Shown piece by piece: positions 31,323 through 42,346 of a DNA stretch of 64,000 bases (position 1 is the stretch's first letter; each line of letters opens with the position of its first letter). The stretch comes from Mantamonas sphyraenae. Taxonomy: Eukaryota > CRuMs > Mantamonadidae. The notes below the pieces were generated by a model that saw nothing but the letters and a program-made list of their open reading frames with translations, was not told where the DNA came from and ran no database searches. The translations under genes were made by a program, and so were the position numbers. The stretch covers positions 62,001-126,000 of the forward strand of contig JAPMXV010000032.1 in assembly GCA_026936335.1 (NCBI GenBank), read 5' to 3'.

Positions 31323-34300
31323 TCATGCGCGCTGGATCTCGGCAAATGCCTTGCGTCCAGCCCCGTTGTTGCCTGTTGTCTCTTGGTCCTCCTGGATGTC
31401 CAAGCCAATGTCCTCCAGGTCCAGCTTGGAACCCATGTTCTCTGGCGTGTTTTCGTCTTGGGGCATGGGGATGGGGCTCTTGTCGCCGCCAAAGACCTTG
31501 GCAAGGTGCGGGTTCTCCTGCACACGCGACGTGACATGCAGCTCGGACAGAGGCACGGCCAGCGTTGCCTCTGGCTTCTGCTTCGCCTCGCTGCTGTCGT
31601 CCTCGTCCTCGTTTGTGCTGTTGTCCTGCGAGCGGAACTCATCCAGGATTTCCTCGTGAGAGCGAGCTTGCACAAGGTCCGCAGGGATGTGCACCGTCTT
31701 CTTTTGCGGCGTGAAGCCTGTGCGCACGTCCTCCTTGAACGAACCAAAGAAGTACGTTGTGTCCTGCTTGATGTTTTGCACCAGATCGTTCTGAGACTCG
31801 ATGTGTGCCTCGGTGCGCTGCACAGCGTCACCCTGGGCGTTGGCCCACGCCGTCGCCTTGCTGCTGTGCTGCGACTCCATCAGCTCCGTGCCCGCCACAA
31901 TCTGACTCTGCACAATGTCGTTGACCTTGGCCACGCTCTCGCTCGTCTGCTGCGTCGTTTCGCCGGCAAACGTCTCCACACTCTTGGCATAGCCGCTCAC
32001 GGCGTCCTTGTGGGCGTTGATCGCCGTCGTCATCTGCTCCTGCACCGCTTGCACCGGCGCATTCAGTGCAGCCTGAGCCTGCTCCACGCTGGTCACGTTG
32101 GCCTGTGCGGCCTCGGCCGAGGTAATGCCAAGCTGAGCCAGCTGCTGGCGTTGTGCCTGCTGCACCGAGTTGTTTTGTGCCATCCACGCCGATTCGCTCT
32201 CCGTGGCAGTGCTCAGCAGTGTTTCCACGCTTCCCTCAAATCCGCACAGGCGTTGCTTGCTGGATGTGTTCTGCATGCCCACCTGCTCCCGAAGTGCTGC
32301 CTGTGCCGAAGCCTCGTTTGTGCTCCATGCGCTGAACATGGCACCGATGTTCTTCAACACCTCGGCCTGCGTTCGCTCGCTCTCTGCCTTTTGGGCGTCC
32401 AGGTACGCATTCACGCGTGCCTGCTCACCCTCCAGCTGGGCCTCCATGTCGGCGTGCATGCTCTGCACCTCCTGCTGCACTTGCGTACGCCACTCTGCGT
32501 TCGAAGCCACAAACGCCTCCGTGGCCTCGGCTTGTGCTGCCAGCTGAGCCTGCATGTTTGCAGTCCATGCGCTGATGCTTTCCTGCTGGGCCAGCACCTG
32601 TGTACGGAACGCCTCCAGACTGGCCTCCATGCTCGAACGCACCGCGTCCACGCAAGCGGTGACAGCCGCTTGAGCCTGAGCCTGTGTCGCGGCCACGTCG
32701 CTCTCAAAGCTGCCATGTGCCTGCACAAACGCGTCGACCTGCGCCGTCTGCTGGGCCTGCATTGACGCCATCGCCTGCACAAGAGCACCTGCCGCTGTGG
32801 TGACGCCTGCGCTCTGCACCTTCATCCACTCTGCAAACGAGCCCATCTCTGCCTGAAGGGCCTCAAACTGGTCGCGTTGCTCGGCCTCAAACGCGCTGTT
32901 GCGCTCTTGCACGCTGCCCAGACGTCGGTTCAGGTGTGCGTTGAAGCGCTGGCTGCGCGTCTTGTTCTCCGAGTGCACGGCTGCCTTGCGTGCAATCTTG
33001 GCATGCAGACCCTTGGTGTCGCCCACAGTCTCCTCCAGACTGCTCTTCAACGATTGCGCCTGCCCGTACAGCTGTTCGTGTGTCTGTTCCTGTGCTCGGA
33101 TGATCGCGTTTCGCTCAGCACACTCCGCCATGCTCTTCTCCAGCTCTGCCATCATCATTGCTCGCGTGCTCTCAAACTCTTCCTGCAGTTCGGTCAGCTC
33201 CTGATCCTTGGCCTTGAACAGCAGCTTCACCTGCTCCAGCTCCTTGCTGCGCGTGCCCATCCTGTCCTGCATCTCCTCCAGTTGCGCCTTTTGCATGCGC
33301 AGGTCCATTTCCATCTGCTCATAGTCCGCCGTGGGCAGGTACACGCCGTTCTTGTCGCGTGCGGTTGCCAGCAGCTCCTTCAAGCGCTCGATCTCCTTGC
33401 TGAGGTCCTTGATCAGGCTCTTTTTGGTCAGCGTCGAGTTGACCTTGGGTGTGTTCTTGATGTTTTTGGCCCGGTTGGCGTACTCCAGCGTCGAGAGCGT
33501 TTCTTCCAGTGCCGTGGCGCTCGGAGTGATTGTGGCAATGATGCACGTCTTGGCCTTGCCACCCAACGAGTCCTGCAGCAGACGCGTCAGCTTGGATTCA
33601 CGGTACGGGATATGCCCGCGGCCTTGGTGATCCACAAGCGCGCTGATCACTCGTCCCAACGTCAGCAGCGACTGGTTGATCTTGCCTGCCTCGCGGGCTC
33701 GCTTCTTTTGCGCTCCGCTCTTGCCGATGCATTCCGAGCCTGCCAGATCGACCAGGTGAATCTTGCCCACCTTGATGGTCTCGTCTCCGCTCTCCTCCTG
33801 CTCCTTCATGACCAGCGACAGCGTGCAGATGCTGTGCGAACGGGAACTGCGCTCGTTCATGTTTGTCGAGGCCTGTGCGCGACGCTCTTGCGCCGTGTCC
33901 AGCAGAGTGAAGATCTGCTCACGGCTTTGAGCCGTCAGCACAACCTCCTCTACGTTGTTGATCTGTGTGGCGAGTTTCGTGTCCATGCCACGCCCCATGC
34001 ACATGTGTGAGTCGTGGGAAAACGTTTGCGCGCCAAAACACGGCAAACGGTAAGCTGTCTGCGCGGTTCAAAAAAAGTGCGCCCACATACCTTGACACCC
34101 GTCTTGGCATCCTCAAAGATGCGCAGGTCCTTGGGCGAGTCATCGAGCAAATCGCGAAGCTGCTCGTTGTAGATTTCCACAAACGAGACACGCACAGAGT
34201 AGTCTGTGGAGTCGAGCGTGTCGAAAATGTGATTGACGGCTCGCGGGAGCACGCCGGCTTGCGCCGCGTCGCTGCGGTCGCCCTCCATGGTAAACGTCTT

Positions 34301-34627
34301 GCCCGAGCCAGTCATGCCGTATGCAAAGATGGTGGACGTGAAGCCGGCCAGGGCCTCGTCCACGAGCGGCTCCACGCATGTGGTGTACAGTTCCTCCTGC
34401 GACGTGTCCTCGCCAAAAACATAGTCAAAGTTGTAGGACTTGGACATGGCCTTCTTGCTTGAAGAGCCGCCGTGTACGACGCTCACCTGCGAGCGGCTGC
34501 TGGAGCACGTCAGGGTGCGCTTTCCACTCTGAGAGAGCTCGCGCGAGTTCATCGGCCTGCAACGCACTGCGACCTTGACGTTCACAGTCTGGTCTTCGGC
34601 GTTGGATGATGATGATGATGATGACAT
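31323..34627 (-). CDS. Kinesin-5 (BimC/Eg5 family)
   Basis: Exons are 34627-34091 and 33962-31323, 1058 residues, nearly the length of human Eg5. It is a homotetrameric plus-end motor that slides antiparallel microtubules in the spindle. A polyserine leader (TCA repeats) is followed by KVAVRCRPMN, P-loop GMTGSGKT near 106, switch I NERSSRSHS, switch II DLAGSE and the neck at about 360. Residues 390-920 are a long Gln/Ala-rich coiled coil. A BimC box (RTGFTPQKKT) sits near residue 930, with Thr at the CDK site that controls spindle binding. The single intron (128 nt) splits the motor. The glucosidase II beta gene lies upstream on the same strand with 118 nt between them. Confidence 0.93.
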
Positions 34628-34745
34628 GGTGATGTGGGGTGATGTGGGGTGGTGATGAATGGATGGGGTTGGTTGGTTTGAAAAGCGGTGGTTGTTTTTC
34701 TTGGCACAAAGCGCGCAAAGACCTGCGCCAGGCAGCATGCTCTGC

Positions 34746-36449
34746 TCACTCCTCGAAAATGTCGCCCGCATCCATCTTGGCCTGCAGACGCGCAAGTTCG
34801 TCTTGTGTGCACATAGCAGGGGTGGCAAACTCCATCGCATATGTGCACTTGGCCGGCTCCGAGACTGCCAGGATCGCGTTGTTTGCTCCGCACGTCAGCT
34901 TGACCGTGGTCGAGCGCACAGGCCCCTGCCAGCACGAGTCGCCGTTGGCATACTTCATCTCAGTGTACTTTTGTGTCCACGAGCCCCACGTGCCAATGTT
35001 TGACGAGGCCTGGCGTGTGCTCTTGAACGGACACAGCTCGTAGCGGTACTCGCGAGTGGTCAGATCCACACACACGTCGTACAGCGGATAAAACTCGCTA
35101 TCTGCGCCAAAGTCCATCCCCAGCACCTTGTTCAGCTCGTCGATCTCAGACGTCACGCTCTTGAGCTCGCCCTCCACGGCCTCCACGGCCTTGCGGGCTT
35201 GTTCTGCCTCTGTGTGTACGTGTGGTTTGGAAGTGACGAGCATGGGCGTAGAGAAAGGGTGTCAGTTGCGCTGCTGCGAGGTGGCCGCCGTGCCGTGGTG
35301 CCGTGCGGGCCGAATACGAGAGGTTGTTTTGTCCGCACCTGTGGGAAACAACGACTGCACCAAGCCAAGCACGGCATCGCGCACTGCACCAAGGGGCTTG
35401 AACAACACGTTTGCCAGCCCCTGCTTGCCTCCCTCCTTTTCAGACGCACCTGGGTCCGTGTACGTGGGCGCCTGCTCTTCCTCCTCCTCCTCCTCCTCCT
35501 TTGACTCTGCGGTTTCGTCGTTTGTGTCCTCATTTGTCACCACTTCCTGCTCCTCGGGCACATTGCCCTCCTCTGCCGCCTTTGCCTCTTCCTCCGCCTT
35601 CTTCTGCGCCTGTTCCAGTTCCCACGCAGTCTTGCGTGCTTCGCGCTCCAGCTCCTCCGCGCTCTCCTTTCGCTTCTTCTCCTCTGTAGCGGTGTTGTGT
35701 GTGTGTGTGTGTGTAACACAGCGATCCGTGTGGCAAGGCGATTGCGCAATGTCCCATTCCAACGGCCATTGTCATTGTCACGAGGCGTGGGCGATACACG
35801 AGGCGTGCGCAGAGAAAAGGTGTCAGCTTCCGACTTCGCTGACGTCATGCACGCCCCCGATTTCAAACTTACCCTCCTTGCTCGTACGATCTTGCTCCAG
35901 CTCACTCTTCTTCACCTGCAGCTCCTCCAGGCGGGATTGCTTCTCAGCCAGCGCCTTTTTGCCCTCTTGCGCCCACTGCTCGCGCACGGTCACACCCGCC
36001 TTGTACGCGGCGAGTTTCGCCTCAAAGGCCGCACGTGCCTCCGCGCCTGCCTCCACGCACGTGTCCTTGCACGTCACACTGCCGTCGTACTCGTCGCTTC
36101 CGTCGCAACAATCGCAGATCCCGTCGTTTACATGGCCGCTGGGGATGCTCTTGCTGCGGTAGCCCTTGTTCACGCACGTGAACTGAGCGTTGTTGCACGC
36201 GCTTGTGCCGGGCTCGTCGCTCCCGTCCTCGCAATCGCAGTAGTCGTCGTTCACTCGCTCAAACGTAACACTGCCTGATCCATCCAAACACTGGAACATG
36301 CCCGACTCCCTGGCCCCTTCATAGACGTCCAGCTGACTGCTTGCCACGCCCCGGTTCCACTCTGTCCTTTCGCCGCACACCACAGATGTACATACAAGTG
36401 CCACCATTACCCCTGCAACAATGGCTGCGTTTGTCCACCCCGCCCTCAT
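34746..36449 (-). CDS. PRKCSH: Glucosidase II beta subunit (PRKCSH)
   Basis: Exons are 36449-35873, 35683-35339 and 35209-34746, 461 residues. It is the lectin-like regulatory partner of glucosidase II, which trims glucose from N-glycans in the ER. The start at 36449 gives a clean signal peptide (NAAIVAGVMVALVCTSVVCG). Two LDL-receptor class A-like modules follow (NDDYCDCEDGSDEPG and NDGICDCCDGSDEYD). Next come a Glu-rich coiled region, a linker encoded by exon 2, and a C-terminal MRH domain with paired Cys, WGSW, and Gln/Arg/Glu/Tyr positions typical for mannose binding. The C-terminus is GDIFEE; the usual HDEL-type retrieval signal is absent in this model. Confidence 0.9.
35696..35714 (+). 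repeat. Short (TG)n tract in PRKCSH intron 1
   Basis: Nine to ten TG units lie 12 nt from the 3' splice site of the minus-strand gene, so the transcript carries a CA repeat just upstream of its acceptor. Confidence 0.85.
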
Positions 36450-36632
36450 GCTGATTGTGCTTGCTTGCGGTTGTGTTGAGCACGTGTGCGCGGGTCGCCT
36501 TCCGTGGCCTACAGCCTGTCCAGTGTGCACTTCGATCACAGTGGCCACGTCACTGTGAAGCCATGCCAGCCGTATTATCCTGTTTCATTGCTCCTGTTCC
36601 GCCGCCGCCGTTGCACCCAGCACTTCAGCGAC

Positions 36633-37334
36633 ATGTTTGCCCGCACTCGCAAACGAATGGCCGACGCCACAACCACCATGGACATCCAGCACCTGATGAA
36701 GCGCCATCCTGCCTGCATTGTGCTGAGCACTCCTGCGTCCATGCCCGTGTACATGGTTGAATGTGAGGCTGAGCAGCGAGACCAAGACGACGGTGAGTGG
36801 CAACCTCAACATCTGCAGTTTGCCACCCTGCTCGACCCAGACGACATCAACCACATTCTGGACGCAGACGACGCCGTTCCTTTGAGCCAAGAATCACCCA
36901 TCATTCTCAGCTACCGTGTTCTTGATCCAGAGGAGCAGCTTGCCGGTCCGCGTGACCAACACGACAACCCGTTCCACGGCCACAACCCGAATCCAAACTT
37001 TGTCGCACGCATGCACCGCGTCCTCTGGGAGCATGCACACACAATAGACGAGGTTGTCCACCAAGCGGAAGTCCTTGGCGACGGCCCGCTCGCCCTCGTC
37101 GACACACGCATGCTTTTCCGCCACGGTGACAACCATGCAAAGGCCATTGCCAGCATTACCAACGAGGACATCATCGGCTACGCGCAGGCAGTCGATGGAC
37201 ACGTTCAACAGAACAGTTGGACCATGAATCCCCACCACACAATCCTCCACCCCGTCGACAAGCTCGTCTCCCTTCCAATGTCCATCGCCGACCTCCTTGT
37301 ACAGTCCCTGCGCTCAGAGGCCGGGCTGATGTGA
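36633..37334 (+). CDS. Hypothetical protein
   Basis: A frame of 233 residues from ATG 36633 to TGA. It has an N-terminal basic RTRKRM, a DPDDINHILDADDAVPL motif and evenly mixed composition. No signal peptide, membrane segment, coiled coil or known motif is visible. Codon choice is similar to its neighbours, which supports coding. The frame stays open upstream to at least 36486 without an ATG, so a further exon or longer N-terminus is possible. It diverges from PRKCSH and converges with the IWS1-like gene (118 nt). Confidence 0.55.
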   Translation: MFARTRKRMADATTTMDIQHLMKRHPACIVLSTPASMPVYMVECEAEQRDQDDGEWQPQHLQFATLLDPDDINHILDADDAVPLSQESPIILSYRVLDPEEQLAGPRDQHDNPFHGHNPNPNFVARMHRVLWEHAHTIDEVVHQAEVLGDGPLALVDTRMLFRHGDNHAKAIASITNEDIIGYAQAVDGHVQQNSWTMNPHHTILHPVDKLVSLPMSIADLLVQSLRSEAGLM

Positions 37335-37452
37335 TTGTGGTCGCAACAGCATCAGCATCAATGGAGACCAACGAGTTTCCTCTTTCATTTCCAACTTTCT
37401 CGTTGTTCCCCAAAAACCTTGCTGCCAACCGCACAGCACACATGCTTCACCC

Positions 37453-39577
37453 TCAGGCAAACAGCATGCCGATGGCGCGTTCAATATCGCCGTTGTTCTG
37501 TTCCAGGGCATCGATGATGCGCGCTTCGTCGTTGATGCCGAGATCCATGATCTGACTGATCTCGTTGGCGTATTTACGCTCTGCCTCTGAGAAGCCATCG
37601 TCGTTGCCGATGTTGTCGTTGTTGCTGTTTTTGGTGCCTGTTCCCTCGGCCATCTGCTTCTTGAGCTCCTGAAGTTCCGCAAGAAGGCGCGTGTTCTGCT
37701 CCAGAGCGCCCTTGAACTTTTCCCGCAGCTCGTTATACATCTCCGTCGTGATGGTGTCCTCGCCCGCACTTCCGTCGCTGCTGCTTCCACCGCCACTCTT
37801 GCCCTTGCCCTTCACATCGTCCTCGCCGCCCTGTTCCTGGGCCTTTACCTTGCGCACAATCTCCACAAAAGATCTTGGGCAGCTCTGTCTTCAGGCTCAC
37901 ACGCAGCGTGCTCATCACCTCATCAACCTGCTCTCCGTCGAGTTTGTACTCCACGGGACGCTTCGTCTCCGCCAGCTGGATGCCGCTCTCTGCGCTTTCC
38001 GTGGCCTCCACAATCACTTTCTCCAGCAACTCGTTGAGGTTGTACTTGAGCATGGTCGAGTCCACAGACGACACAGACTCCTCCCGCATCAAGTTGTCCT
38101 CCTGGTCACCTCCCTCCAGGCCTGCGGACATCCACTTCTCCACCACGCTCTTTGCCGTCGATTTGTTGTCGTCTGTCTCGTCGCTGCTCTTCTGCAGCTT
38201 CATCAGCGTGCGTGTGAGCTGCGACTGCCGCAGCTTGTCCTGTCGCACCGGCAGCAAGAACAGCAACGACAGCACGATGTGGCGCACGGTTGCGTCTGAA
38301 GACGCGTACGTTCCGTCCGGCATGGGCGACAGCCATTCGCGGAACACCTTGTACACGCCGTGGTCCACAAACAGCTCTTTCAGCTCCGGGTGCGAGATGC
38401 GTGTCATCAGGCTCTTCACAAGCTGCTTCTTGGCCATTCCCGTGTTCTTTTCCACGTACGCCTTCTTGTCCGCCTCGCAGGCGTCGCGCATCCTATGAAT
38501 CGTGTGAGGGGGGGGGGGGGATAGGTGGTACGTGCGCATCGTGTGTGCGTGTGCAGATGCGTTCACCCGTGGTTTGGTGTCAGCGGCACGTGTTTGGGCT
38601 TGAGCCGTCTATTCCGAGCCCTAACTGCACCTTTCCAGGAAGCTCTCCACCTTGGCGTCCACGCTGTAGTGGATCCTTCCGTTGTCGTTCAACTTGTTCG
38701 TCCTGTGCATGTGTATTGTCCCGCGTGCAGCACATAGCATGCAGAGTAGCGACGGTGCCCCGTTTTCCTGGTCAGAGGGTTATGTTCACGAATTCTCCCG
38801 AAACCCAAACCCGCACGCCCGCACACCTACTTGATGAACTTTTGCACATCCTCCGCCGTGCTGCTTGAGTCCAGATACGTCATGATGTTCATGAACGTGT
38901 CCACGTCCACCCAGCCCAGGCCCTTCTCGTCGCCCGATTGGAACGCGTTTGCAATCTCCTCGTGGTTGTACTTGCCTGCATACTCCTCAGCAAGGAGTTC
39001 CAACAGATCCAACACAGCCAAGTCATGTTGCTTGCGCTTTTGCTTGGCCTTGAAGCTTTCCGACATGTTGCCTGTGGCCGGAAGGTGGAAATAATGGCGT
39101 CAGCGCAAACTCACAAAGGTTGTTTTCCCGTGTCCCGCTCTCCTCCTGGGCCTTGCGTGGGTCCACTCTCTGGTCTGGTGTCTTTCCGCTCAATATCTCC
39201 CTCCCTGTCTGCGTTCACTCACCTCCGGTGATGCCAACGTCGGTTCCGTTGTTGTTGCCACTGCTTGTCTCGCCACCGCCGTTGTTGCTGCTGCTGCCGG
39301 CCCCTTGCTTTGGCGCCGCCTCAAAGTGCAGTCGCAGCAGCTTGTTGGCTGTGGACTGTGCAGCGGTAAACAGAGCGTGCAGCTCGCTGGTGCTGCCCAC
39401 GGGCTCACCACTCGTGTCCGACAGCTTCCAGTCCGTTTGCGTGTTGTCCAAGTCCACTGCAAACAGGCTCAGCAGCCGATCCACAAAGCTGTTCAGATCC
39501 TTCTTCTGACCCTCGTCGTCCACCTGAAAGCGGCGGTTCTGTCCTTCGCACTTGACCTTGACCGAGATGTTGACCAT
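37453..39577 (-). CDS. IWS1/TFIIS-N-like protein with C-terminal UBA domain, frame broken
   Basis: Exons are 39577-39223, 39071-38831, 38702-38631 and 38492-37453; the first four joins keep frame. Residues 1-95 look like a ubiquitin-like or PB1-like fold (ISVKVKCEGQNRRFQV, LLRLHFE). A charged helical region follows. Exons 3-4 encode an IWS1/SPN1-type core (MRDACEADKK, LKELFVDHGVYKVFREWLSPMPDG), the TFIIS N-terminal-like fold used in transcription elongation. At 37867-37870 a run of four T on the coding strand breaks the frame by +1. The conserved reading continues in the next frame through a coiled coil to a UBA domain (ISQIMDLGINDEARII) and TAA. Read with the shift, the product is about 568 residues; without it, it ends at 37733 in low-complexity residues. 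Sequencing error, recoding or decay are all possible. Confidence 0.65.
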
Positions 39578-39640
39578 GGCGAGATTTTTGCTGCGCGCCC
39601 GGGCGCTGCAGCTGCCAAGTCAAACAACACCGCACCCACG
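39578..39640. promoter_or_regulatory. Divergent promoter interval, 63 nt
   Basis: This is the only sequence between the IWS1-like start (minus) and the complex I subunit start (plus). It is GC-rich, with no TATA element. Confidence 0.35.
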
Positions 39641-40173
39641 ATGTCCAAGCGCGGCCTCGCCCTGTTTGGCTCTCTCAAGACCAGCACCTCTGCCGTTTCC
39701 TCCAACTCGGCCGCCACAGTCAGCCGTGCCGGCATTCACACACGCACAGGCGGCCTCCGAGGCGGCGCTTCCAACCACGGCCCGCTCGTCGACACCGTCA
39801 AGCAGCAGCATCTTCTCGGTGTCAAGGTACGCAGCATCCACCTCCATTCACGTTCGACTCTCGTGCACCTCTTTTGCCCCTTCCACGTTCCTTTGGCCTT
39901 CCAACTGCCCGTTCTCCCTTGCCCTCTGTGCGATTTCGTTCCGACGCATTCCGCGGCGCGAGCGGTCGATTTCCCTCTGCCGCCCCGCTCACGCTCCCAC
40001 TGCAGCCACAGCCCGGCATCGCCTCCAAAACCGAGTCCTGGGAGTTTCCTTTTTATGCTAGCATGATTGCTGCCACGGTCATGGTCACAGTCGGTCTCAG
40101 CTACAAGCCCGAAACCTCCATCAAGGTTTGGGCCCGCGAGGAGTATGAGGAGCGCAAGAGCAACGGCCAATGA
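39641..40173 (+). CDS. Mitochondrial complex I ESSS subunit (NDUFB11-like)
   Basis: Exons are 39641-39826 and 40006-40173 (179-nt intron), 117 residues, the usual size. It is an accessory membrane subunit of NADH:ubiquinone oxidoreductase. The N-terminus is basic and Ser/Thr-rich without acidic residues, fitting a mitochondrial presequence. Exon 2 encodes ESWEFPFY, one membrane helix (MIAATVMVTVGLSY), then the family's KPETSIKVWAREEYEER signature. The acceptor could be used at 40006 or, dropping two residues, at 40012. The match rests on the short C-terminal block, so I am fairly but not fully sure. Confidence 0.78.
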
Positions 40174-40219
40174 GAGGTCCACCACCTTGAAAACAAAAAA
40201 CATAGCTTGTTTCGCGTCA

Positions 40220-42239
40220 TCATCCCTCCATCAGCGGCTTCACCTGCTCCTTCAGCCATGCCAGCGCGTCTGGGAACTCTTCCAACCGTGGGCTCAGACT
40301 CTCCCACACCATCTGATGGTATGCATCCACCCATGCCACGTCCTGGTCACTCATCACCTCCATGTCGATAAGACTGCGCTGCAGCGGTGCCATGGTGATC
40401 GTCTCAAACGCGTAGTACTCGTCGTCTTCAAACCGATGTGGCGTCTCTGCCTCCACCACAATCATCACATCTTCGATGCGGATGCCAAAGTGGTCGCGCT
40501 CGTAGTACCCGGGCTCATTTGTCATCGTCATTCCAGGCACCATGGCCACGCTGCTCGGCCGCGTACCCACTCCTTGCGGACCCTCGTGCACGTTCAGAAA
40601 CGATCCCACGCCGTGTCCTGTGCCGTGTCGATAGTCCAGTCCGTCTTGCCACAGAAACATACGTGCACACGTGTCCATCTTGTCTCCCGTCGTGCCCTTG
40701 GGCCACACCATCTTTGCCAGAGCAATGTGTCCCTGCAGCACACGCGTGTAGCAACGCCGTTCGTGTGCCGTCGGCTCATGGAAGCTTACCGTGCGTGTCA
40801 CGTCGGTTGTACCGTCCCTGTACTGCGCTCCAGAATCGATCAGGTACAACGCGTCCCGCGCAATGTCGGCGCACGTCTCCGGTTCCGGCTGGTAGTGGAT
40901 CACCGCCCCGTTGGCTCCTGACGACGAAATGGACGGGAAGCTGAGACCTTGGAACAGGTCTCCCTCGCTGCGCAACGCCTCCAGCTTGTCAGCCACCGAG
41001 CATTCCGTCAATGTCTCCCCGTTCTCCACGGCCTTGTGCATCCAGTGCAGGAAGCGCACCAGCGCCACTCCGTCTCTTACATGGCACTCCCGCATGCCTT
41101 TCAGCTCCACCTCGTTCTTGATCGCCTTGGCCAATGGGATGGGGGACTCCGCTTTGCGTTTGTTCTCCGTCGCCATTGCCAGGGCAACACTTGTCGATCC
41201 GGCATCCATCAGGATCGTGTTGAGCTGAGAAAGCTCCTCCAACACGGGTTGGATGTCCTGGTACCCGTGGACGCACACCAGACCCTGCAGATGTTCCAGG
41301 ACCGTGTTGTTCACCTTGCGTGGATCCACAAACCAGTGGGCCGTCTCTCGCGTCAGCACCACGTAGCTGATGCACACGGGGTTGAACGGCACATCCGAGC
41401 CACGGATGTTCAGCAGCCACGCCACCTCGTCCAGTGCTGACACAAGAAGCGCTTCTCCTTCCTTTGGCCGGAATCGCTTCAGCTTGTCCGCCACACTCTC
41501 CCCAGCGTACTCGTCCGGCTGCACCTGCACCGCACCCATCGGCTCACTGGGCATGTGCGATCCACACACGCGTTCCCACACTCCGTGCACCAGGCCCGTA
41601 CAATCGGTCTTGAATGTCACCTGCGCCGCCAGCTCCTGCACGCTCTTTTCCAGCCCCTCGTACTGGGCTGTGTGTACATTGCATTGCCATGCTCATGCGC
41701 CTGTCAGAGTCGTCGTTGTACACACAACACCCCCTCCAACTTCACTTACCCCATCGCAGCCGGAAGCCGTCCAACCCGACAACAAACTCCTGGTCCTCTC
41801 CGGCCGCCTCCGCCAGCCATTCTGCCAAGGTAGGCTCGCCCTTTGCCCCCGCTCGCACCAGCTGCCACAGATTGCCCTCGAGTTGGGCTTCTGCTTGCAG
41901 CCAGTAGCGCCCATCTGTGAAGAGTGCTGCCTTGTCCGCCGTCACCACGGCCGTGCCAGCAGAGCCTGTGAACCCCGTCACAAACGCTCGCAGCTGATCG
42001 TACGGGCTCACATACTCACTGTTATGTGCATCTTGTGTCCACACAACAAATGCCTGCACTCCACACTCCTTCATCGCCTCTCGCAGCGCGCCGAGCACCA
42101 CGCCCGGGTCTGCCTTGTTTCCTGCTGACCCGCTGCTCGAGCCAGAGCCGGAGCCACTGCTCGTTTGCACTCCCGTTGTGCTCACTGTCGTTTCGTTCGT
42201 CTCCTTCTCCACCACTGTTGGTTCCACACTCTCACTCAT
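40220..42239 (-). CDS. XPNPEP1: Xaa-Pro aminopeptidase P (M24B)
   Basis: Exons are 42239-41750 and 41667-40220 (82-nt intron), 645 residues. This metallopeptidase removes N-terminal residues preceding proline. The creatinase-type N-domain has VVWTQDAHNSEYVSPYDQ, then FTGSAGTAVVT and LFTDGRYWLQAE. In the C-terminal pita-bread domain the metal ligands are visible: Asp in LIDSGAQY, Asp in GTTDVTRT, His in HGTGHGVG, Glu in TNEPGYY and Glu in RIEDVMI. The ATG at 42239 begins a Ser/Gly/Thr-rich leader; no signal or mitochondrial peptide is evident, so it is probably cytosolic. It converges with the complex I gene (46 nt) and diverges from the dehydrogenase gene (107 nt). Confidence 0.94.
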
Positions 42240-42346
42240 GCCTTGTGCCACTACTTTTGTGTTTGACACAGACGTCGCTCGCCTCCGTCCACCACAATCA
42301 CACCGCCTCTGCACACCCACGCAGACACACACGCATACCATACGCT

